A stretch of DNA of 64,000 bases, from the NCBI GenBank assembly GCA_007922305.1, contig ML677358.1, positions 15,707,564 through 15,771,563 on the forward strand, in the 5' to 3' direction. Below are positions 57,507 through 64,000 of this stretch, in pieces. The position numbers and the translations under genes are program-made. The stretch's first letter is position 1. Each line of letters begins with the position of its first letter. The notes beneath the pieces were generated by a model. The model did not search any database. It saw only the letters and a program-made list of their open reading frames with translations, and was not told the DNA's origin. Origin of the DNA: Dermatemys mawii. Taxonomy: Eukaryota; Chordata; Testudines; Dermatemydidae.

Positions 57507-58241
57507 CAGTGGTTCCCAAACTGGGGTTTGTGAACCTCTGGGGGTTCATGAAGTGTTACAATGGGTTGTCAGAAAAAAATTCCTTAATGGCAGACAGAGC
57601 TGTCCCTAGGGACCCCAGACAGCATGGGGTCAGCAGCCCGGAGCCCCGGGACTTCCAAGAGCTAAGCAGATCAAAGCAACCATATCTAGCACGCTGAGGA
57701 GATTTCAACTTCGAGACTCCTTGTAAGAAATGGAAAGGGAGATGGCTATTTTTTTGCTGTTTTTAAAATTAAATAGGCAGCTAGTACTGTTTTTAAAATT
57801 ATTATGAAGAAGAGGTTAAGCTTTGTTGTAATATACGTTGTTTGCCTGGACTGCTCAAGACCTGAATGCTTGTGTAGGAGGAACTCTTTGAGTTGGCTTC
57901 TTAAATACCTTCATGCTATTTCACATCTGATACTCCTGAATGAAACATAGGAGCCTTGTTTTAGAACAGGCTTATTCAAAGTGATACAAGCTATGAAAGT
58001 GAGATCTTGGAAGTGTGTTGCCGTTTTCATAATGTAATAAAAATACAGTTATGATAAATAAGCATATGATAAATAAGCATGTCATACAAATAAATGTTAT
58101 ATTTCAAAGATCACTGCTTTTATCATTTATATTCAGGTAAAGGAGAAAATCCCTGGAAATAATCATTTTTAGGAGAAGGTTTGCAAGACTTGACATTTTA
58201 ATTAAAGGGATTCACACATTGTTAAAATTTGGGAACCACTG
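57507..58241. mobile_element. Non-autonomous hAT DNA transposon, 735 bp
   Basis: The terminal inverted repeats are cagtggttcccaaact and the inverse of ttgggaaccactg, typical of hAT/Charlie elements. The flanking octamers gtctagaa (57499-57506) and gtctagag (58242-58249) match at 7 of 8 positions, the 8-bp duplication expected of hAT. No transposase frame is present. A 15-bp unit atgataaataagcat is doubled near 58052-58081. Complete and only mildly decayed. Confidence 0.9.
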
Positions 58242-58249
58242 GTCTAGAG

Positions 58250-59439
58250 AATACCTCAAATACCATTTAGTTATCTGAGAGAACTTAGAAGATTTTTAGG
58301 GTGACAACTTACAAATGACATAGATAGCCAGTGAATTTTTAATACCCTATTTGATCTTCACAGCAGCTTTGTCCCTTATGTCTGGGATACTTCTGAGAAA
58401 TCTCCACCCGATGGCTGCCTGCTGGATGATCTTGGAATGGTACCCATAGAATTAGCAAATGACAAGTTGGTATTAGCAGGACATTTTCTGACCTGGATTC
58501 CCCAGCAGACCAGTTGTCAATTTCCATGGCTTTTACTGCCTGGTCTCACCTGTGCCTGGATTGCCCATGGGGGTCAGAGAAGAAAAGGGCCAGATCAGGG
58601 AAGAACAGGGGTGAGTGTTAATTTTGGATACTTAATTTTGGATACAACGATTTGAGGTTTTTTTGTTAATTAGCATGAGCAGTTGCCTCTTTGTAATTCC
58701 AAGTCAGGCCTCAAGTCCCCTTAAGGTTCTAATTGATATTGACAAAGTAGACGGAAGATAGGGAATAGCCTCACCTGTGAGATTTACTTTGTGCCCGCTG
58801 TGATCCGGAAAGACTGGGTAATTATGTGCACTGTCAAAAATGATAAAGTCTGGAGTCAAGCTAGGCCGGGGGAGGTGAATAAATCATTAGACTTCCCAGT
58901 TGGTCTGTGGCAAAGAACAGCGGGGAAATTGTCTCCTTGCCCAGGACTCCAGGAGAAGGGATATGATACAAACCTAACAATGCAAATGCCACCTGCAGGC
59001 TGCTCCTGTTGGATGAAATGGTCAGTATACACAGGGCATAACAACGTCCCACCATTGACTCTGCAGGTTAGTCCTACCCCGAGAAGAGTTCTTTTGGGGA
59101 GAGGATTATGAGGATGCACTGAGCCAAGTGAACTTGTCATTCTTTTAGTGATGTAGAAATTTTGGAGACCTCTTTCCTCTAACTGTACATGACATTGTTG
59201 CTGCATGATTCTCTCAAAGGTCAATGTGAATCTCTGACTAAAACGTGACACCACTGTGAAAATGTAGCAGTTAAAGTTTCCCTGGTTCCCCAAAGCCACC
59301 ACGGGAGCCATTGAAGACTGAGGAGGTAGTATTCATTTTCCTATCCTCCCAAGAAAATGGGTTCCTTTGTTTCTAGCCTTGGACCAGACCCTAGTCAACC
59401 AATAGGTAAATTCTGAATCATCTGGAATCACACATGGGA
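58250..59439. other. No gene seen
   Basis: The longest frame (59311-58856 minus, 151 codons) overlaps plus-strand frames and shows no domain. No repeat is recognised. Confidence 0.4.
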
Positions 59440-59672
59440 ATAATAAATAGATTGCACTTCTTTCACACCTTCTACCTGAGCATTTCAAAAACCCCTGCAA
59501 GCCTTAACAAAACCTTTGACACACTTGTGAGGCAGGTTTTATCATTCTTATTTTGCAGCTGGGTGGAAGAAGCTCAGAGATAGAATAACTTTCCCCCAGA
59601 TCACACAGGGAGTCAGTGGCACAGCTGGGAAGAGACCCTGGGTTTCCTAGCTCCTAGTTCCTCGCTTCTGGA
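59440..59672 (-). repeat. MIR/L2-like SINE, minus strand
   Basis: 'taaatagattgcacttctttc', 'cacacttgtgaggcaggtttt', 'cttattttgcagctggg', 'ccagatcacacagggagtcag' and 'gagaccctgggtttcctagc' follow the reversed order of the family from tail to head. Confidence 0.8.
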
Positions 59673-61185
59673 TAAAAACTTTCATGGGCATCTCATGTAT
59701 ACAGTCCTCCCTCACCATCACTTTAGGACTGATCTGTGGTAAAATGTTTGTAAACTAGTGCTTCTTTCAGGAGTGCAATCCCCTATCATTGAAACGTTCT
59801 AATGCAATTTTATACAGAAGGAATGTTTTCCAAACTGTGGTGATAGTCTGGGAAACCTCACTCAGATTTCATAGGTAGTCCCTGTAACTAAAGAGTGGTT
59901 TCTTTACAAACTTATTCTCTCCTTCATGCTTTCTCAGGGCTGGTTGTCTGCCAAAGCACAACCGAGAATAAAAAGGACAAGAGATTTTCTCCATCCGGAA
60001 ACTAGGCTGAGAATTCACCACTGATGGTCTGCGACAAGGAACCAAAGCTTTAAAGATCTGGATCCTGGCAACAGAGTCAGCACTTAAAACTTTTGCTGGT
60101 ACAGCAATGTCAGATAGGGAGGTGATTTTTTTAATGATGTTTTTATATTGGCACAAGCCCATTTGTAGAGCTAGGTGGCAAAAAATGCTTTTGCCATTCT
60201 AGCTCATTTTGTTTGGCGAACTGGCATCCCAGCAAATGCATTCTATGCCCACGAGGACGTTTTCTAGTGTACACTGGGCCTGATACTGTAGCTGTTGGGG
60301 GAGTCTGTCCAGAGGTTAATGAGACAACTGTAAATGCCAGATGTCATTCCAGAGGATGAGCATGAAAAGATTTGACCCCCAATATGCATTGATTCACAGT
60401 CACATATAATGAGGTGCCGTGCTGAACAGCTCACTTGCCTTAAGGAAATGGGTGGCTTGAGAGACAGAGGGAAGAGACTAAGGAGAAAATCTTGGTAAAA
60501 GAAATATGACGGAGACGAAAGGGCTCTGTCTCACTGGCTGATTTTCTCTGGCTATCAAAATCTTGTGAAGAACCAGAAGGTCTTCTGGGGTTTCTTCCTC
60601 TCTCAGATGGTGAAATGCAGAATTCTCCAGGGCTCAGGGTATCCTAAGAACTTTGGATGTGAACAACCTGGATTCCTACAGAGCCCAGCACAATGTCAAG
60701 GCCAAAGGGATTGGCTCTCTTTGGAGCATCTGCCAAGACGCATCCGTGCTGGAAATGCAGGTTTGTGCTGCCTCTCTGGAGGGTTTGTTTTTCCTGTTGT
60801 GCCAGGGTGTGCATGCAGAGAGAGGGCACCAGGTGGAAAGTTCAGATGAGCTGCTGTGACATAACTTTCGACAGGGCTGTGCTCAGGGCTACCCTGGGGT
60901 GAAACGGCAAACTGAAAGCAGGCATAACCCTGCCTTGGGGAATACCCCCTGACACGGGGGGAGCTGTCTGCCTGGTGCCAACTTTGTGCCATTTCCACAG
61001 CAGCTGTGGACACAGGAACGTGGACTGACACCAGTTACAGGTGAGGCATGAGCAAGAGAAAGTAGAGAAGGGGCATGTCAGAAATGGAGCCAGAAGACTG
61101 GCAGCAGGGTGATTCTGCATGCTGGAGAGCCCCGTCTGGGCCAATGAAGCAAGGGAGAAGCTTCAGGCAGCTTTCTGTCCATACT
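59673..61185. other. No gene seen
   Basis: Overlapping frames of 60-111 codons occur on both strands at 60565-61144 in a moderately GC-rich patch. None resembles a known protein. No repeat is recognised. Confidence 0.4.
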
Positions 61186-61696
61186 GAAGCATTCTAGCTT
61201 GCTATTGTTTTTGATCTGTTTACAGAGCATGGAAAGCACAGTGTCTTCAAGCAGATGGTCATGGTTCCCATGGATCCTTGGTAGACCTCTAAGTTTTGGG
61301 AGCTGAGCTAACAGTTTGTTCCCTGGGAAGAAACCACTCTTCTACCTACGTGACACCGTAACACCAGAGACACTTATGCAAAATGTAGTGCTTTCAGAAT
61401 AACTTCTTAGCAGATACTGTTGTTTGGCAGCAAGTGCTTGATCTTTTGAGGTGCTGAGGGAGGGATCTTGGAGGAGGAAATTCCTATAAGATTTCCTGTT
61501 GCAGAATTCCTTCCTGATTGTTCCACTGTGGGAGGGAGCTAGGGTATATGTCCCCCAGGGGAACAAACTGTGGGCCCAGCTCCCAAAACTTAGAGGGCCT
61601 CTAAGGATCTATGGGGAGCTATGGGCATCTGCTTGAAGACACTGTGCTTTCCATGCTCTGTGGCGAGATCAAAAACAATAGCAAGCTAGAATGCTC
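61186..61696. repeat. Long inverted repeat, arms about 142 bp, loop about 227 bp
   Basis: The left arm (61186-61327) begins gaagcattctagcttgctat and ends with agtttgttccctggg. The right arm (61555-61696) is its inverse complement with roughly 85-90% identity by eye, with differences clustered near the middle of the arm. No target duplication is evident at the outer edges. It may be a foldback DNA element with long terminal repeats or an inverted local duplication. No coding sequence is in the loop. Confidence 0.85.
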
Positions 61697-61935
61697 CAGA
61701 TTCCTGCACAAAACTATCCTAGCAGTGGCATATGCAAAACTAAGGCAGACTCTTACTAAATCCAGACACCATGACTAGAGGGGGAAATTGGGACATTCAA
61801 AACCTATTCTATGCCCAGAGAGGAGTGACTATGCAGCCATAAGGACAGAGGAGAGATTGAGACATAGAAGGTATGTCTACTTCTTGGCCCTAATATGAGA
61901 AAATGCAAGAAAGGTGCTTCCTCAGATTATATGGA

Positions 61936-61992
61936 TTATCATTATTTATTTATTTATTCATTCATTCATTCATTACTTATTTATTATTATCA
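61936..61992. repeat. (TTTA)n/(TTCA)n microsatellite
   Basis: Tandem ttta, then ttca, then ttta units. Confidence 0.9.
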
Positions 61993-61994
61993 GT

Positions 61995-62180
61995 GTGTTT
62001 TTCCGTTCCTTTTCCATTTTGGCACTTAAAAAGGACAAAAATGGAAACCAAATTGGATATTGGGATGGGGGAAATTTTTTCTGGTTCTGTTGTATCACGA
62101 AATTTTGAAACCCCATTTTTTCAGGGGTATGTGTGAGAATTTTAATTTTCAATACAAAGCCATTTGTCACTGACAAAAGT
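61995..62180. repeat. A/T-rich degenerate block
   Basis: Text with ccattttggcac, gaaattttttctgg, cacgaaattttgaaacccc and gaattttaattttc; the same class as the blocks at 4735, 18420 and 48840. Confidence 0.4.
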
Positions 62181-62794
62181 TTTCAGTCTCAACATTTCAG
62201 GCAGCTCTGCTTACATTACAATCATTATTTGCTGAATCAGAATATAAATAGAAGAATTATTCTAAACAATATCACAGATACCTGGGGCTGCTTTCATAGC
62301 TCAATGCAGTGAATGGGGCTGGTGTCTGGCTGAAAGAGCGAGCTACTATCTTAAGTATACAGCATTACACTGCGCAATAGGAGGCTGTCCCATGAGATGT
62401 TAGTTCTCAGATATCTCTGGACCCATTAGAAAGTGACAAAAATCTCAGAGTTTCAAAGAGGCTTTTTCAGGCCGTTTTCATTCTCTCTCTCTCTCTTTTT
62501 TAATGACTAACCGCAGCTAAACTAATCAAAAGCTCTTAAAAGAAGAATTTGGCCGCAAGCCATTTTCAGACTGTTTCCTACTGGTTTATAACAGGAACAA
62601 GATCCTCATCAGTCCTACAGTGTGACCCTATATTCCCAATGCAGGAGAAACTCCACTTGCCACCAATGGGAGCACTGCATCTATAAAGAATGAGGAGCTG
62701 GGACTTTCATCTGTCTCATGTGACTGTTGAGATAACAGTGAAACAGAAAGCTGCTAACTATAATGATAAGATTGTTATTTATAACTGGGGAAGA

Positions 62795-63052
62795 AGGCTG
62801 GTCTGGTGGTGAAGTCACAGGAATGGGAGTCAGAGACCCGTCAGAGTGAATTCAAAACCGGAGTAGTATTTGCAGCTCTTCCTCTGACCTGTGGGACCTT
62901 GAGTCACTTCACCTCTGTTCTCTCTTTCTCCTGCCACCCAATACCCAACTTGTCTACAGGATTGCCTCCCCCTGTGTGTATGCCCAGTGCATAGTACAAA
63001 GGGACCCTGATGCCAGGATTGTGGCCTCTGTAATACAAGTAATAAGTGCTCT
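62795..63052 (+). repeat. tRNA-derived SINE with L2-type tail, diverged
   Basis: A decayed head (tggtctggtggtgaagtcac, gaattcaaaacc) is followed by 'gaccttgagtcacttcacc', then 'gtctacaggattgcc', 'agtgcatagtacaaagggacc' and the terminal 'gtaatacaagtaataag'. Confidence 0.75.
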
Positions 63053-63204
63053 AAGCAGGGCTAGATAACATGGTGCTTGGGATAAAAGTGACTTCCTGGA
63101 GCCCTGCCTGCTCTAGTCTCTCCTCCCTTGCTACCCTGAATAGAGCTGAACTAACATTAATGGCAACAGTGATTTTGTGGATAAAAAAAGTCCAGGGTTG
63201 ACAT

Positions 63205-63330
63205 CCCTGAGCTGGGTTCCTTCACCTGTGAAATAGACACAATCATATAGACCTTCCCAAGAGATCTGGCAGCAACATACAATGGTGCCTGCGAAGCACT
63301 TTAAGATCCTTGGGTAGAAGGAGCAACACA
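63205..63330 (+). repeat. MIR-like tail fragment
   Basis: 'ttccttcacctgtgaaatag' and then 'gaagcactttaagatccttg' 'ggtagaagg' are the body end and tail of the SINE/MIR family; the head is missing. Confidence 0.7.
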
Positions 63331-64000
63331 GCTGCAAAGGGTCTTTGAGCTTTTTTTTCATTTTAGTATATTTCAGATACTTATCAACCATGTCCTTCTT
63401 TACTGCCCTTTGTAATGGGATTTGATTAGGATCTTTTAAATATCACAGAGGAATCTGCTTTTCCTTTAAGTCTCTAGTTTTTATTCCCTGTGGGGTCGTG
63501 TGGTAACATACTGAGCTACAGTTCGACTTGAGAGAAATGTTGTATTATTTTGCTTGGGAATAGAATCCCTGACTTCTAAACGCTCATTCTAATCCTCCTG
63601 GAACAGTCTCTGATCTGGTTATTAAAAGTAACTTCTACAAACCAAACAATTAAGTAGGAAATGGGTTGATTTTGCCACTATATATGCTGAGTAGTAGCTC
63701 ATTCTGTGAGCAGCCCTGTCAAACCCAAGGTTAGAATTGGCATGGAAAGGTGCTGTTCATGGAACAGGAGACTAATTAAGGTACAAAGCGCATTGCGGGC
63801 AGGGCTGGCCCGTCAATGATTGGTCCAGCTTCATATCAGCAACAGGTTCAAAGCAGTAAGAAGCACTCATCAAGCAGTGTAGCAGTGGGCCTACTCCTCT
63901 ACGCTAGAAAGCATCTGGGTTGAATGAAATGTTTCATTCTGACCAAATCTAAATGTGTAGTTTTGATTCGGATCATGTGAAAATGTCTGGGTTTTCTTAA
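63331..64000. other. No gene seen to window end
   Basis: No repeat or coding sequence is recognised. Confidence 0.4.

Noticed and set aside
58856..59311. 151-codon minus-strand frame
   Set aside because: Overlaps a 106-codon plus-strand frame; no domain, signal or codon regularity.
61863..61897. Another gtctac-ended MITE
   Set aside because: Only one short end-like string (tatgtctacttcttggccc) is present, with no partner end or inner text.

Overview
The window looks like gene-free nuclear DNA from a reptile, most likely a turtle; a crocodilian is the main alternative. The evidence is the repeat content: CR1 retroposons ending in the octamers ATTCTATG or TTCTTATG, L2-type LINE fossils, tRNA-derived MIR-like SINEs with L2-type tails, Penelope-like elements, and non-autonomous hAT, pogo/Tigger and PIF/Harbinger-type DNA elements. 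There are no L1 or Alu sequences and no prokaryotic features. No protein-coding gene, rRNA or functional tRNA gene could be supported. The longest open frames (up to 163 codons) look like chance frames. The few frames that read as recognisable protein are all decayed retrotransposon tails. The window is probably intergenic or lies inside a large intron.

Layout. 0-5 kb: an L2 reverse-transcriptase fossil, a MIR-like fragment and a reverse SINE. 6.4-7.7 kb: a GC-rich block followed by a complete solo LTR with terminal inverted repeat and target duplication. 8-16.7 kb: mostly unannotated sequence with short hairpin repeats. 16.7-17.45 kb: a second L2 fossil on the minus strand. 19-21 kb: a Harbinger-like MITE and a full-length SINE. 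23.0-24.35 kb: a cluster of Penelope-like elements, one with a 5'-inverted structure inside a perfect 12-bp target duplication and later invaded by two other elements. 24.6-25.4 kb: a CR1 end, an exact 112-bp tandem duplication and a small minisatellite. 28.0-28.3 kb: an LTR-like promoter segment with heat-shock-element-like arrays before a TATA box. 36-38 kb: a MITE and a CR1 cluster that includes a CR1 nested in a CR1. 43.7-44.8 kb: a Tigger-type MITE and a CR1 coding fossil. 47-50.1 kb: a SINE and two Harbinger-like MITEs. 54.6 kb: a perfect 16-bp hairpin. 57.5-58.2 kb: a complete non-autonomous hAT element. 61.2-61.7 kb: a long inverted repeat with arms of about 142 bp. 62.8-63.3 kb: further SINE relics.

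There is no operon-like cooperation between genes here. The interest lies in insertion history (nesting, target duplications, inverted copies), decayed hammerhead-ribozyme-like cores in the Penelope tails, and motifs that mobile elements may have carried in (CTCF-like, heat-shock-element-like, octamer pairs). Several repeat-free, motif-dense stretches are candidate conserved non-coding elements, but that needs a cross-species alignment.
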